A stretch of DNA of 64,000 bases from Devosia psychrophila (lineage in GTDB: Bacteria; Pseudomonadota; Alphaproteobacteria; Rhizobiales; Devosiaceae): positions 1-64,000 of the forward strand of contig NZ_LAPV01000141.1 in assembly GCF_000971275.1 (NCBI RefSeq), given 5' to 3'. A program made the position numbers and the translations under genes. The notes below the pieces were generated by a model. That model searched no databases and was not told where the DNA came from. It saw only the letters and a program-made list of their open reading frames with translations. Of the stretch, positions 1-10,855 are shown piece after piece; within the stretch, counting starts at the first letter, position 1; each line of letters begins with the position of its first letter.

Positions 1-66
1 CCCTCAAACCCCCTTGCCCACAATCCCTCTCCCCGTCACCATATCCTCCACCCCAAAGGAGACTGC

Positions 67-300
67 ATGGCCTATCAAATCATTGCCCAAGCCAAGAACG
101 CATCCATGGCGCGGGCGCTCGAAGTTGCCCTGCGGGCTTATGGATTTCATCCGCTCGAACAGGTCGATGGCGTGCTGCCCGGCGTGCCGAATCTGTTCGG
201 CATCGAGGGCGTTCCGGTGCAGGTGCCCGAAGAAGAGGCGGCTGATGCAACTGTTCTGGCGGTGGAGCTGTTGAAGGAAATGGCGGCAACCGATCAATAA
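67..300 (+). CDS. DUF2007-like small protein
   Basis: A 77-residue protein starting at ATG 67, with the ribosome binding site AAAGGAG six bases upstream. The sequence is compact and soluble, with no signal peptide or membrane segment. An N-terminal alpha/beta pattern is followed by a run of acidic residues and a C-terminal helix. It resembles the short DUF2007 'putative signal transducing protein' family (PII-like fold), which has no established function. The beginning of the window leaves little room to see its upstream partner. It probably stands alone, since 120 bases separate it from the next gene, which has its own ribosome binding site. Family assignment is from overall look and length, so it is moderate. 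Confidence 0.7.
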   Translation: MAYQIIAQAKNASMARALEVALRAYGFHPLEQVDGVLPGVPNLFGIEGVPVQVPEEEAADATVLAVELLKEMAATDQ

Positions 301-420
301 AAGGCCATATTGATATGGCTTTGGATTGTTGCGGACCGGGCGGTTGAACGCAGCGCGGCCTTTGGCTATAAGCCTGCCAAGCTGTTAACCTTTATTAAGC
401 CTTCGGGCAGGAGCGAACCC

Positions 421-1050
421 ATGACGGTTTGGAAGCGCGGATCGTCCGCATTAGGCGTGGCGGCAATCGCCGTTGTGCTGGCTGCGTGCCAGTCCACCGG
501 CTCCAACACGGCCGGTCTCAATAGAATCGGTGCACCGACGCAGTTGCAGCCGGTCCAGAATTCGACCGTACAGCAGGGCACTTTGCCTGCTATCGGCGCC
601 ACCGGCACTGTGGCACCGGGCCTTTCCGGCCAGCCAGTTCTCGGTGGCGTCCCTACCCAGACCGCGATGGCATCCCCCGGCATGATGACGCCGGGCCTCG
701 GCGCAACCACCACGGCAAATGCCAACGGCTCGTTCGTTACGCTGCCGACGTCACAGCCAGTCGCCGGCGGCGTGAGCGCTGGTCCTGAGGGTGTGTGGAA
801 TGTCGCTGCCGGTGCCGCGAGCTGCCGCATCAACCTGCCGATGACCGCCAAGACCGGCACCAGCTATTACCGCGCCTCGGCGCCGGGTTGCACCGTGCCG
901 CAGATCGCTTCGGTTACCGGGTGGCAGCAGGTCGGAAGCCAGCTGCAGCTTTATGATGACAACGGCAATATCGCCGCCTTCCTCGCCCCAAGCAGCGGCC
1001 GCTATATCGGCACGATCTCGGGTGGCCAGGCCATCTCAATGTCCCGCTAG
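421..1050 (+). CDS. AprI/Inh-domain outer-membrane lipoprotein (putative protease inhibitor)
   Basis: A 209-residue predicted lipoprotein. Residues 1-23 form a signal peptide with positive residues, a hydrophobic core and the lipobox LAAC, placing the lipidated cysteine at about residue 23. A long Pro/Gly/Thr/Gln-rich linker of low complexity (about residues 25-125) follows. The C-terminal ~80 residues look like the AprI/Inh metalloprotease inhibitor beta-barrel: a W near the domain start, two cysteines about 20 residues apart that would form the family disulfide, and the closing GRYxGxI motif. ATG 421 is chosen over an in-frame start further upstream because AGGAG lies seven bases before it and the lipobox then sits at the usual distance. 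The likely role is periplasmic protease inhibition or envelope structure; the target is unknown. Confidence 0.75.
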   Translation: MTVWKRGSSALGVAAIAVVLAACQSTGSNTAGLNRIGAPTQLQPVQNSTVQQGTLPAIGATGTVAPGLSGQPVLGGVPTQTAMASPGMMTPGLGATTTANANGSFVTLPTSQPVAGGVSAGPEGVWNVAAGAASCRINLPMTAKTGTSYYRASAPGCTVPQIASVTGWQQVGSQLQLYDDNGNIAAFLAPSSGRYIGTISGGQAISMSR

Positions 1051-1062
1051 GGGTTTTCGGTG

Positions 1063-1087
1063 AAGCCGGTCTGCAAATGACCGGCTT
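1063..1087 (+). terminator. Hairpin after the lipoprotein gene
   Basis: A perfect 9-bp inverted repeat (AAGCCGGTC / GACCGGCTT, 7-base loop) begins 12 bases after the lipoprotein stop codon. There is no T-tract, so this is a weak terminator or an mRNA 3'-end stabiliser rather than a classic intrinsic terminator. Confidence 0.45.
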
Positions 1088-1235
1088 CTGCGCTTCCGGT
1101 GCTCTCGTACGAGACATACGCTACGCTCCGGTTCTCGTTGCCGATCATTTTCGACTCGGCTTGACCGAAAACGCATCGAACTAGCCCATAAGCAGAAGAC
1201 GCTCTGCTAGCAGCCATCTTCACACCCTTTCTTTT

Positions 1236-1256
1236 CCCTCGGGCTTGACCCGAGGG
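1236..1256. repeat. Palindromic REP-like hairpin upstream of zapE
   Basis: CCCTCGGG and CCCGAGGG flank the loop CTTGA, giving a perfect 8-bp stem. A further CCCGAGGG occurs about 50 bases downstream, before zapE. The 1088-1324 gap otherwise shows no gene. An in-frame ATG at 1271 lies inside this repeated-looking DNA, one reason the later start at 1325 is preferred for zapE. Confidence 0.5.
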
Positions 1257-1324
1257 CCGCTCTCAACGCATTGGGTGCGGCAATGGGCCCATGGGTCGAA
1301 CCCGAGGGAAGCGTTGCTATCGTC

Positions 1325-2488
1325 ATGTCATCCATTTCCCCGGCCATAGCCGGCCCTGTCACCACGGCCTACGCCGATCTAGCCACAGGTGGCGTGCTGG
1401 TTGCTGATCCGGCGCAGCGCGTGGCGGCGGGTTTGCTCGACGACGTGCTCGCTGGCTTGGTAGCCGAGCAGCCCAAGGGTTTTTTGGGTAAGCTGTTCGA
1501 TAAGACAGAACCGGCGCGCGGGCTCTACCTCCACGGCGAGGTCGGGCGCGGCAAGACCATGCTGATGGACCTGTTCTTTGCCGCCGTGCCAATCAAGCAG
1601 AAGCGGCGCGTGCATTTCCATGAGTTCATGGACGAAGTCCATGCCGGCATGGCCACCTTCCGCAAAAGCCCCAAGGGTAAGGACGCCGACCCCGTGGAAG
1701 CCGTGGTGAAACCCATCGTCCGCTCGGACCTGCGCCTGCTTTGCCTCGACGAATTCCATGTGCATGACATCACCAATGCCATGCTGCTGTATCGACTGTT
1801 CGAAAAGCTGTTCGCCCATGGCGTCACGTTGGTGGCGACGTCAAACGTGGTCCCTGACGAGCTTTACAAGAATGGGCTCAACCGCCAGTTGTTCCTGCCC
1901 TTCATCGAACTGCTGAAACAACATTGCACCGTGGCGTCGCTGCATGCCGAACGCGATTATCGCCGCATGAAGTTTGCTGGCCAGCATGTCTATGCCTTCG
2001 GCATTGGCCCTGAAGTGCGCGCCGAGATGGACGCGCTCTGGCTGCGCATCACCGGCGGCGTCGCCGGGGCGCCGGGCGTCGTCGAAAGCATTGGGCGCGA
2101 AATCGCCGTGCCGGCCATGGCCATGGGCGCGGCGCGTTTCGGTTTTGCCGACTTGTGTGAAAAGCCGCTCGGATCGCGGGATTTCGTACGCATCGCTCAT
2201 CACTTCGATTCGATCCTGATCGACGACGTACCGCAGATGGACCGGACCAAGTCCGATGCCGCCAAGCGCTTCATCCTGTTAATCGATAATCTCTACGATC
2301 GCGGCGTCAAACTCGGCGCCAGCTTCGCCGCCCCGCTGGAGCACCTCGGCAAGGACGACCGCACCGCCTTCGAATTCCAGCGTACGATTTCGCGACTGGA
2401 TGAGATGCAGTCAGAGGAATATCTGGCAAAGGGGCTGCGGGATGCTGAGGTCGTGAAGGAAGAATACCCCCACCCAGCCTCCCCCTGA
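1325..2488 (+). CDS. zapE: Cell division protein ZapE / AFG1-like ATPase
   Basis: A 387-residue AAA-type ATPase of the AFG1/ZapE family. The Walker A motif GEVGRGKT lies at about residues 71-78 and the Walker B segment LLCLDEFHV about 70 residues later. The family-typical ATSN (sensor) and GLNR motifs follow. In Enterobacteria ZapE acts at the Z ring under stress; the mitochondrial relative Afg1 helps quality control of respiratory complexes. ATG 1325 was selected because the family normally begins shortly before the Walker A region and the 18 codons further upstream come from repeat-like DNA. The extreme C terminus (about the last eight residues, EYPHPASP) is encoded by a dispersed palindromic repeat and is probably not conserved. 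Placement just before mdh is common in rhizobia. Confidence 0.9.
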   Translation: MSSISPAIAGPVTTAYADLATGGVLVADPAQRVAAGLLDDVLAGLVAEQPKGFLGKLFDKTEPARGLYLHGEVGRGKTMLMDLFFAAVPIKQKRRVHFHEFMDEVHAGMATFRKSPKGKDADPVEAVVKPIVRSDLRLLCLDEFHVHDITNAMLLYRLFEKLFAHGVTLVATSNVVPDELYKNGLNRQLFLPFIELLKQHCTVASLHAERDYRRMKFAGQHVYAFGIGPEVRAEMDALWLRITGGVAGAPGVVESIGREIAVPAMAMGAARFGFADLCEKPLGSRDFVRIAHHFDSILIDDVPQMDRTKSDAAKRFILLIDNLYDRGVKLGASFAAPLEHLGKDDRTAFEFQRTISRLDEMQSEEYLAKGLRDAEVVKEEYPHPASP

Positions 2489-2583
2489 AAAGGGGGAGGG
2501 GCTTCATCGAGTTCGAGGCTCGATCCAGTCAAACACACCGGCCGAATTCCTCCCCCTCATCAGGGGGAGGCTAGGTGGGGGTA
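2465..2583. repeat. Large inverted repeat (dispersed C-rich/G-rich element)
   Basis: The outer arms 2465-2486 and 2562-2583 are reverse complements over 22 bases with one mismatch, and each arm has its own hairpin partner (CCTCCCCCT / AGGGGGAGG). The left arm contains the zapE stop codon. Related C-rich/G-rich elements occur near 6004-6114, 47670-47706, 50499-50593 and, in partial form, 61812-61842, always at gene boundaries. No coding gene is visible between here and mdh. Confidence 0.75.
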
Positions 2584-2706
2584 CCCAACAAAGGACACTT
2601 GACCCGGCCCCATTGCCCATCCGGCATCACCCCTTCGCCCATCAGCAAGGCTCAAAGCGGCTTTACGACGAAGGGTTCACTTGCCCCTTATGGCGGCTAG
2701 GGTTAA

Positions 2707-3708
<1,002 letters not shown>

Positions 3709-3719
3709 CCGATATGATG

Positions 3720-3743
3720 TCATCCCCGCACCAGCGGGGATGA
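3720..3743. repeat. Perfect palindromic hairpin between mdh and sucC
   Basis: TCATCCCCGC, loop ACCA, GCGGGGATGA: a perfect 10-bp stem beginning 11 bases after the mdh stop codon. It has no T-tract, so it is more like a REP-type palindrome or mRNA-stabilising stem than an intrinsic terminator. Confidence 0.6.
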
Positions 3744-3809
3744 CCGCTTCAGACCATACGGCGCATTGAGGTCATCCGGCGCCGTGCTACCCACCCAAGG
3801 GGAAATCAA

Positions 3810-5003
3810 ATGAACATCCACGAACATCAGGCCAAAGAGCTGCTGAAGTCGTATGGCGCACCAGTCGCTGCCGGCGTCGCGATCTTCTCGGTCGACGAAG
3901 CCGAGGCTGCTGCCAGGTCGCTGCCGGGCCCGCTTTATGTGGTCAAGAGCCAGATCCATGCCGGCGGCCGTGGCAAGGGCAAGTTCAAGGAACTCGGCCC
4001 CGATGCCAAGGGCGGCGTGCGTCTGGCCAAGACCATCGAAGACGTGGTCGCCTTCTCCAAGGAAATGCTGGGCAATACCCTGGTGACCAAGCAGACCGGC
4101 GATGCCGGCAAGCAGGTCAACCGGCTCTACATCGAAGATGGCGCCGATATCGCCCGCGAGCTCTACACCTCGCTGCTGGTCGATCGCACCACCGGCCGCG
4201 TCTCCTTCGTCATCTCGACCGAAGGCGGCATGGACATCGAGGCTGTGGCGCATGATACGCCCGAAAAGATCGTCGCCGTCGACATCGACCCGACCGCCGG
4301 CGTCACCGAAGCCAACATTGCCGAGATCGTCGCCACCCTCGAACTCGATGGCGATGCCAAGACCGATGCGGCCAAGCTGTTCCCGATTCTCTACAAGGCC
4401 TTCACCGAAACCGACATGAGCCTGTTGGAAGTGAACCCGCTGATCGTGATGACCGATGGTCACCTGCGTGTGCTCGATGCCAAGGTCAGCTTCGACAACA
4501 ATGCGGCCTTCCGTCACGAAGAGCTCAAGGCCCTGCGCGACCTGTCGGAAGAAGACGCCAAGGAAATTGAAGCCTCCAAGTTCGACCTCGCCTACGTTGC
4601 CCTCGACGGCAATATCGGCTGCATGGTCAATGGCGCGGGCCTTGCCATGTCCACCATGGACATCATCAAGCTCTATGGCGCCGAGCCTGCGAACTTCCTC
4701 GACGTTGGCGGCGGTGCATCCAAGGAGAAGGTGACGGCAGCGTTCAAGATCATCACCGCCGATCCGGCCGTGAAGGGCATTCTGGTCAACATCTTCGGCG
4801 GCATCATGCGCTGCGACGTCATTGCCGAGGGCGTCATCGCCGCGGTCAAGGAAGTCGGCCTGCAGGTGCCATTGGTGGTTCGCCTCGAAGGCACCAATGT
4901 CAAGGAAGGCAAAGCCATCCTGGAAAACTCGGGCCTCAACGTGATCTCAGCCGACGATCTCGATGACGCAGCCCAGAAGATCGTCAAGGCCGTGCAGGGC
5001 TGA
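3810..5003 (+). CDS. sucC: Succinyl-CoA synthetase beta subunit (ADP-forming)
   Basis: A 397-residue ATP-grasp subunit of succinyl-CoA ligase, which makes succinate plus ATP from succinyl-CoA in the TCA cycle. The N terminus [12 protein letters not shown] is diagnostic. The ATP-grasp nucleotide-binding domain occupies about residues 1-240 ([14 protein letters not shown], then LEVNPL with metal-binding residues). The CoA-ligase domain follows, with [10 protein letters not shown] and the [12 protein letters not shown] loop contacting the alpha subunit. The ATG has AAGGGG upstream. sucD follows after 84 bases, and the two products form the alpha/beta enzyme. Confidence 0.98.
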   Translation: MNIHEHQAKELLKSYGAPVAAGVAIFSVDEAEAAARSLPGPLYVVKSQIHAGGRGKGKFKELGPDAKGGVRLAKTIEDVVAFSKEMLGNTLVTKQTGDAGKQVNRLYIEDGADIARELYTSLLVDRTTGRVSFVISTEGGMDIEAVAHDTPEKIVAVDIDPTAGVTEANIAEIVATLELDGDAKTDAAKLFPILYKAFTETDMSLLEVNPLIVMTDGHLRVLDAKVSFDNNAAFRHEELKALRDLSEEDAKEIEASKFDLAYVALDGNIGCMVNGAGLAMSTMDIIKLYGAEPANFLDVGGGASKEKVTAAFKIITADPAVKGILVNIFGGIMRCDVIAEGVIAAVKEVGLQVPLVVRLEGTNVKEGKAILENSGLNVISADDLDDAAQKIVKAVQG

Positions 5004-5087
5004 GCAGCAACAGCCCCGCCATTTTCATAGTCCGCGCTTCGGCGCAGGATACCGGCGCCAGCCGGAACAAAACGGAAGCACAAGTCG

Positions 5088-5996
5088 ATGTCGATCCTCG
5101 TCAATAGAGACACCAAGGTCCTCGTGCAGGGCCTGACCGGCAAGACCGGTACATTCCACACCGAACAGGCCCTGGCCTATTACGGCACCAAGATGGTGGG
5201 CGGCGTGAACCCCAAGAAGGCCGGCGAAACCTGGACTTCGGGCGTCGATGGCTCGGCCAGCCTGCCGGTTTACGCAACGGTTGCCGAAGGCAAGGAACGC
5301 ACGGGCGCCAATGCTTCGGTGATCTATGTGCCGCCTCCCGGTGCCGCCGCTGCCATCGAAGAAGCGATCGATGCGGAAATCCCACTCATCGTTTGCATCA
5401 CCGAAGGCGTGCCGGTTCTCGACATGGTTCGAGTCAAGGCCAAGCTGGTCGGCTCCAAGTCGCGGCTGATCGGGCCAAACTGCCCGGGCGTGCTGACACC
5501 AGAAGAATGCAAGATCGGCATCATGCCGGGTTCGATCTTCTCGAAGGGCTCGGTGGGCATTGTTTCCCGCTCGGGCACGTTGACCTATGAAGCTGTGTTC
5601 CAGACCACCAATGAAGGCCTGGGCCAGACCACTGCCGTCGGTATCGGTGGCGATCCGGTCAAGGGCACCGAGTTCATCGACATGCTCGAAATGTTCCTCG
5701 CCGATGAAGCCACCAAGTCGATCATCATGATCGGCGAAATCGGCGGTTCGGCTGAAGAAGACGCAGCGCAGTTCCTGATCGACGAAGCCAGACGCGGCCG
5801 TCGCAAGCCGATGGCTGGCTTCATCGCTGGCCTGACAGCTCCGGCCGGTCGCACCATGGGCCATGCTGGCGCCGTAATTTCGGGCGGTAAGGGCGGTGCC
5901 GAAGACAAGATCGCCGCGATGGAAGCCGCTGGCATCCGCGTGAGCAAGTCGCCGGCGCGGATTGGCCGGACGCTGGCTGAAGTTTTGAAGGGCTAG
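5088..5996 (+). CDS. sucD: Succinyl-CoA synthetase alpha subunit
   Basis: A 302-residue CoA-binding subunit of succinyl-CoA ligase. Visible motifs are the N-terminal CoA-binding Rossmann region ([16 protein letters not shown]), the [10 protein letters not shown] segment, and the active-site phosphohistidine in [17 protein letters not shown] near the C terminus. Full family length with no anomalies. It follows sucC in the same orientation and precedes a ~365-base gap with a dispersed repeat and the sucA leader. Confidence 0.98.
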   Translation: MSILVNRDTKVLVQGLTGKTGTFHTEQALAYYGTKMVGGVNPKKAGETWTSGVDGSASLPVYATVAEGKERTGANASVIYVPPPGAAAAIEEAIDAEIPLIVCITEGVPVLDMVRVKAKLVGSKSRLIGPNCPGVLTPEECKIGIMPGSIFSKGSVGIVSRSGTLTYEAVFQTTNEGLGQTTAVGIGGDPVKGTEFIDMLEMFLADEATKSIIMIGEIGGSAEEDAAQFLIDEARRGRRKPMAGFIAGLTAPAGRTMGHAGAVISGGKGGAEDKIAAMEAAGIRVSKSPARIGRTLAEVLKG

Positions 5997-6003
5997 AAAG
6001 AAA

Positions 6004-6114
6004 TCCCCCCTCCCAACCCTCCACTCAATACGGAGGGTGACACCGAGTTTGTGGCACTTGCTTGCCGCACGCACTGGGTTCACCTCCCCCCTTGAGGGGG
6101 AGGCAGGTGGGGGG
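6004..6114. repeat. Dispersed C-rich/G-rich repeat pair in the sucD-sucA gap
   Basis: A C-rich segment starting at 6004 and ending in GGAGGGTGA, then a second unit at about 6081-6114 with CCTCCCCCCTTGAGGGGGAGG and a following GGTGGGG. It resembles the element after zapE. The remainder of the gap (6115-6360) has no gene. It contains the hairpin GGCGCC-TTTTGG-GGCGCC at 6219-6236 and probably the sucA promoter and leader. Confidence 0.65.
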
Positions 6115-6360
6115 ACTTTCTGCAAAGTCGGATGCGACCAATGTCGGTCGCGCGAAGGACATAGAACGGTGCTAAGCCGTTTAGTGTCTTGGCAGCCGAT
6201 CACAATGCAATGAGCTGCGGCGCCTTTTGGGGCGCCGTAAGTCTTAACAAGATACAAAGGAAATGCGGTCAGTATTCGCGAAATTTCTGACCGCCCATTA
6301 TGCCAGCCGATGCTGGCCCGTTGAGAAGGATGGCGGGGCGTTGGCCTCGCAACAAAAGCG

Positions 6361-9300
6361 ATGACACGACAGGAAAAGAACGACACGTTCTTGCTGACTT
6401 CGTTCCTATATGGTGGGAACGCCAACTATATCGAGCAGCTGTATTCCCGCTACAAGACTGAGCCGGCCAGCGTGGATTCCACGTGGCAGAGCTTCTTTTC
6501 CAAGCTCGACGACGGCGAAGGTGTCGCCCAGCAAAATGCCGAAGGCCCAAGCTGGGGCCGCAAGGACTGGCCGCAGAGCGCCAATGGCGAACTGGTCAGT
6601 GCCTTGGACGGCAACTGGGGCGAGATCGCCATCAAGACCGAAAAGGCCATCGCCAAGAAGGCCGAGGCCATGGGTGTGGCCAAGTCATCCGTTGCCGATG
6701 TCATGCAGGCGACGCGCGATTCGATCCGCGCCATCATGATGATCCGGGCCTACCGCATGCGCGGCCACCTGCATGCCGATCTCGATCCGCTGAAGATGAA
6801 GGCCGATGAGCCGGCGCCGGAACTCGATCCAGGCAGCTACGGCTTTACCGAAGCAGACAACAGCCGCAAGATTTTCGTCGATGGCTATCTGGGCCTCGAA
6901 TATGCGACCATTCCCGAAATGCTGGCGATCCTCAACCGCACCTATTGCGGTACGCTGGGGATCGAGTTCATGCATATCTCCGATCCTGAAGCCAAGCAGT
7001 GGATCCAGGAGCGCATCGAAGGACCTGACAAGGAAATCACCTTCACCAAGGAAGGCAAGAAGGCCATCCTGTCCAAGCTGATCGAGGCCGAAGGCTTCGA
7101 AAAGTTCATCGACGTCAAATACACTGGCACCAAGCGCTTCGGCCTCGATGGCAGCGAATCGACGATCCCGGCGCTGGAGCAGATCATCAAGCGCGGCGGT
7201 GCCATGGGCATCAAGGATATCGTGTTGGGCATGGCCCATCGCGGTCGCCTCAACGTGCTGACGCAAGTCATGCAGAAGCCGCATCGCGCCCTATTCCACG
7301 AGTTCAAGGGGGGCGCCTTTTACCCCGACGACGTCGAGGGTTCGGGCGACGTGAAGTACCATCTGGGTGCATCTTCGGACCGTGAATTCGACGGCAACAA
7401 GGTTCATCTGTCACTGACAGCAAATCCATCCCATCTCGAGATCGTCGATCCCGTGGTGCTGGGCAAGGCGCGCGCCAAGCAGGACCAGCACATCTCTCCC
7501 GATGGCAAGCTGCTCAACATCGCGGTGGACGGCAAGCCCGACCGCTCGATGGTGCTGCCGCTGCTGATCCATGGCGATGCGGCGTTTGCGGGGCAGGGCG
7601 TCATCGCCGAATGCCTCGGCCTCTCGGGCCTCAAGGGTCACCGCACCGGCGGGTCGATCCATTTCGTCATCAACAACCAGATCGGCTTCACCACCAGCCC
7701 GATGTATTCGCGCTCGTCCCCATATCCGACCGATGTGGCCAAGATGATCGAAGCGCCGGTGCTGCATGTGAACGGCGATGATCCGGAAGCCGTGGTGTTC
7801 GCTGCCAAGGTCGCGGTCGAATATCGCCAGAAGTTCGGCAAGCCTGTCGTCATCGACATGTTCTGCTATCGCCGCTTTGGCCATAACGAGGGCGACGAGC
7901 CCAGCTTCACCCAGCCGCTGATGTACTCCAAGATCCGGAGCCTCAAGACCACGCTGGAAATCTATTCGGAAAAGCTGATCGGCGAAGGCCATTTGACGGC
8001 CGACGAGATCAACCAGATGAAGGCCGATTGGCGCGCCAAGCTGGAAGCCGAGTTCGAGGCCGGCCAGGATTATCGGCCCAACAAGGCCGATTGGCTGGAT
8101 GGCGCCTGGAAGGACTTCAAGCCGGCCGACCAGGAAGGCCCGCGTCGCGGCAATACCGGCGTCGAAATCGACCAACTGGTCAAGATCGGCACGGCGCTGA
8201 CGCGAGTTCCCGAAGACTTCAACGTCCACAAGACGGTCAAGCGATTCATGGACAATCGTCTGGCGGCTATTGAATCCGGCGAAGGCATCGATTGGTCCAC
8301 AGCCGAGGCTCTAGCTTTCGGTACGCTGGTGACCGATGGTCATCCGGTGCGTCTATCGGGCCAGGACGTCGAACGCGGCACATTCAGCCAGCGCCACTCG
8401 GTGCTGAACGATCAGCAGGTCGACAACAAGAGCTACACCCCGCTCAACAATCTCGCCGAAGACCAGAGCCGCTACGAGGTCATCAACTCGATGCTCTCAG
8501 AAGAGGCCGTGCTCGGTTTCGAATACGGCTATTCCCTCGCAGAGCCCAAGGCCCTGACCGTGTGGGAAGCCCAGTTCGGCGACTTCGTGAACGGCGCCCA
8601 GGTCGTGATCGACCAGTTCATCTCCTCGGGTGAACGCAAGTGGTTCCGCATGTCGGGCCTCGTGATGCTGCTGCCGCATGGCTATGAAGGCCAGGGCCCG
8701 GAACATTCTTCGGCCCGTCCCGAGCGCTTTCTGCAGCTTTGCGCCGAGGACAATATGCAGGTCGCCAACTGCACGACGCCGGCTAACTACTTCCATGCCC
8801 TGCGCCGCCAGGTGACCCGCGACTTCCGTAAGCCGCTGATCCTGATGACGCCCAAGAGCCTGCTGCGCCACAAGCGCGCCACCTCGGGTCTGGTCGAAAT
8901 GGGTCCCGATTCCTGCTTCCACCGTCTCCTCTGGGACGATGCCGAGGCACCCGGCGCGCCCAAGACCACGGTCAAGCTGGCTGCCGACGACAAGATCCGT
9001 CGCGTCGTGCTGTGCACCGGCAAGGTCTATTACGACCTGCTGGAAGATCGCGAAAAAAAGGGCATCGACGATGTCTATTTCCTGCGCATCGAGCAGCTTT
9101 ATCCGTTCCCGGCCAAGGCGCTGTTGGACGAACTCAGTCGCTTCAAGAACGCCGAGATCATCTGGTGCCAGGAAGAACCCAAAAATATGGGTGCCTGGGC
9201 CTTCATTCAGCCCTATGTTGAATGGGTGTTCGACCAGATGGGCCGCACCGGCCAGCGCGTCCGCTATACCGGCCGCCCAGCCTCCGCCTCTACTGCCACG

Positions 9301-9363
9301 GGTCTGATGCGGACCCATCTCGCTCAACTGCAGGCCTTCCTCGACGAAGCCCTCGGCAGCTAA
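6361..9363 (+). CDS. sucA: 2-oxoglutarate dehydrogenase E1 component
   Basis: A 1000-residue thiamine-diphosphate enzyme that decarboxylates 2-oxoglutarate and transfers the succinyl group to the lipoyl arm of SucB. The N-terminal segment (SFLYGGNANYIEQLY) is the conserved E1o peptide that binds the complex. The GMAHRGRLNVL motif, the HLGASSDRE region, the ThDP-binding segment starting GDAAFAGQGV, and the C-terminal transketolase-like domain with LLPHGYEGQGPEHSSAR are all present. Length is normal. The start ATG 6361 gives the family N terminus (MTRQEKND) although the ribosome binding site is weak. sucB follows after 12 bases, so the two are surely co-transcribed. Confidence 0.98.
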   Translation: MTRQEKNDTFLLTSFLYGGNANYIEQLYSRYKTEPASVDSTWQSFFSKLDDGEGVAQQNAEGPSWGRKDWPQSANGELVSALDGNWGEIAIKTEKAIAKKAEAMGVAKSSVADVMQATRDSIRAIMMIRAYRMRGHLHADLDPLKMKADEPAPELDPGSYGFTEADNSRKIFVDGYLGLEYATIPEMLAILNRTYCGTLGIEFMHISDPEAKQWIQERIEGPDKEITFTKEGKKAILSKLIEAEGFEKFIDVKYTGTKRFGLDGSESTIPALEQIIKRGGAMGIKDIVLGMAHRGRLNVLTQVMQKPHRALFHEFKGGAFYPDDVEGSGDVKYHLGASSDREFDGNKVHLSLTANPSHLEIVDPVVLGKARAKQDQHISPDGKLLNIAVDGKPDRSMVLPLLIHGDAAFAGQGVIAECLGLSGLKGHRTGGSIHFVINNQIGFTTSPMYSRSSPYPTDVAKMIEAPVLHVNGDDPEAVVFAAKVAVEYRQKFGKPVVIDMFCYRRFGHNEGDEPSFTQPLMYSKIRSLKTTLEIYSEKLIGEGHLTADEINQMKADWRAKLEAEFEAGQDYRPNKADWLDGAWKDFKPADQEGPRRGNTGVEIDQLVKIGTALTRVPEDFNVHKTVKRFMDNRLAAIESGEGIDWSTAEALAFGTLVTDGHPVRLSGQDVERGTFSQRHSVLNDQQVDNKSYTPLNNLAEDQSRYEVINSMLSEEAVLGFEYGYSLAEPKALTVWEAQFGDFVNGAQVVIDQFISSGERKWFRMSGLVMLLPHGYEGQGPEHSSARPERFLQLCAEDNMQVANCTTPANYFHALRRQVTRDFRKPLILMTPKSLLRHKRATSGLVEMGPDSCFHRLLWDDAEAPGAPKTTVKLAADDKIRRVVLCTGKVYYDLLEDREKKGIDDVYFLRIEQLYPFPAKALLDELSRFKNAEIIWCQEEPKNMGAWAFIQPYVEWVFDQMGRTGQRVRYTGRPASASTATGLMRTHLAQLQAFLDEALGS

Positions 9364-9375
9364 AAGGACAATACA

Positions 9376-10692
9376 ATGTCGACTGAAATCCGCGTCCCCA
9401 CCCTTGGCGAGAGCGTTACCGAGGCCACTATCGGCCAGTGGTTCAAGAAGGTCGGAGACACCGTTTCCGCCGATGAGCCCATCGTCGAGCTCGAAACCGA
9501 CAAAGTCACCATCGAAGTGCCAGCGCCGGCCAGCGGCGTGCTCGAAGCCATCGCCGCCCAGCCGGGCGAGACGGTGGATGTCGGCGCGTTGCTCGGCGCT
9601 ATCGGTGGGGCAGGGGCCATTGTCACGCCAAAGCCCGAAGCCAAGGCCGACGCTCCAGCCAACAATGCTGCCGGTCCCGAAGAGATCAAGCCGGAACCAG
9701 CGGCTCAGTCGGTGACGGCGACCGATCGGGCGCCCGCGCCGTCGGCCCAGAAGATGCTTGCCGAAAACGGCATGAACGGCAACGACATCAACGGCTCGGG
9801 CAAATCCGGCCAGGTGCTCAAGGAAGACGTGCTGGCAGCGCTCGGTCGTGGCAATGCTGCTGCGCCGGCCAACCAGTCGGTTTCCGAAGCGCCAAAGGTG
9901 CAGCAGGCGGCTCCCGCCTCGGCGCCTGCCGCCAAGGTTGAAGCGCCCAAGGTTGCAGCCGCCCCGCGTGCTCCGACCAGTGCCGACGATGCGAGCCGAG
10001 AAGAGCGGGTCAAGATGACCCGCCTGCGCCAGACCATTGCCCGCCGCCTCAAGGATGCACAGAACACCGCCGCCATGCTGACCACTTTCAACGAAGTGGA
10101 CATGAAGCCGGTGATGGACCTGCGCAATTCCTACAAGGAGTTGTTCGAGAAGAAGCATGGCGTCAAGCTGGGCTTCATGGGTTTCTTCACGCGCGCCGTG
10201 GTCCACGCACTCAAGGAAATACCCTCGCTCAACGCCGAAATCGATGGCGACGACCTGATCTACAAGCAGTACGCCCACATCGGCGTGGCGGTGGGCACCG
10301 ACAAGGGCCTCGTCGTGCCGGTGATCCGCAATGCCGACCAGATGTCGATTGCCGAGATCGAAAAGGGCATCAACGCCATGGGTAAGAAAGCCCGTGACGG
10401 TCAGCTCTCGATGGCGGACATGCAGGGCGGCACCTTCACCATCTCCAATGGTGGTGTTTATGGCTCGCTGATGTCGACGCCTATCCTCAACGCACCGCAG
10501 TCTGGTATTCTTGGCATGCACAAGATCCAGGAGCGTCCGATCGCCGTCGGCGGCCAGGTCGTCATTCGCCCGATGATGTATCTCGCCCTCAGCTACGATC
10601 ACCGCATCGTCGACGGCAAGGAAGCCGTGACCTTCCTGGTGCGCGTCAAGGAAAGCCTTGAAGCACCGGAGCGCCTGGTGCTTGACCTCTAA
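9376..10692 (+). CDS. sucB: Dihydrolipoamide succinyltransferase (E2 of 2-oxoglutarate dehydrogenase)
   Basis: A 438-residue E2 core. The single lipoyl domain (about residues 1-77) has the lipoylated lysine in [11 protein letters not shown] at about K43. An Ala/Pro-rich linker, a peripheral subunit-binding domain (about 118-155, [12 protein letters not shown]...), a second Ala/Pro linker and the catalytic acyltransferase domain follow. The active-site HxxxDG appears as [11 protein letters not shown] near the C terminus. It lies 12 bases after sucA. A hairpin terminator follows, so lpd must be expressed separately or by readthrough. Confidence 0.98.
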   Translation: MSTEIRVPTLGESVTEATIGQWFKKVGDTVSADEPIVELETDKVTIEVPAPASGVLEAIAAQPGETVDVGALLGAIGGAGAIVTPKPEAKADAPANNAAGPEEIKPEPAAQSVTATDRAPAPSAQKMLAENGMNGNDINGSGKSGQVLKEDVLAALGRGNAAAPANQSVSEAPKVQQAAPASAPAAKVEAPKVAAAPRAPTSADDASREERVKMTRLRQTIARRLKDAQNTAAMLTTFNEVDMKPVMDLRNSYKELFEKKHGVKLGFMGFFTRAVVHALKEIPSLNAEIDGDDLIYKQYAHIGVAVGTDKGLVVPVIRNADQMSIAEIEKGINAMGKKARDGQLSMADMQGGTFTISNGGVYGSLMSTPILNAPQSGILGMHKIQERPIAVGGQVVIRPMMYLALSYDHRIVDGKEAVTFLVRVKESLEAPERLVLDL

Positions 10693-10717
10693 GCTGCCGC
10701 AATAAGACGTCATACGA

Positions 10718-10741
10718 GGGCTCGCCACCGGCGGGCCCTTT
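10718..10741 (+). terminator. Intrinsic terminator after sucB
   Basis: GGGCTCGCC, loop ACC, GGCGGGCCC, then TTT. A 9-bp stem with one T-G wobble and a short T-run, 26 bases after the sucB stop codon. Confidence 0.7.
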
Positions 10742-10855
10742 CGCGTTACAAAAGGGTGATGGTTTGCTGCGCTCGATGCTAACAGTCTGTTAGCAAATTC
10801 CGGGCTTATGCGGTGACTGACAAAGACAGCAGTGCTGACAAAATACGGAGTTCGA

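Noticed and set aside
1271-1324. An upstream ATG that would extend zapE by 18 residues.
   Set aside because: The added residues are encoded by REP-like DNA and do not resemble the family N terminus.
5025-6425. A long minus-strand open frame across sucD and the sucA leader.
   Set aside because: Low-complexity composition, antisense to sucD and a repeat; no ribosome binding site or family features.
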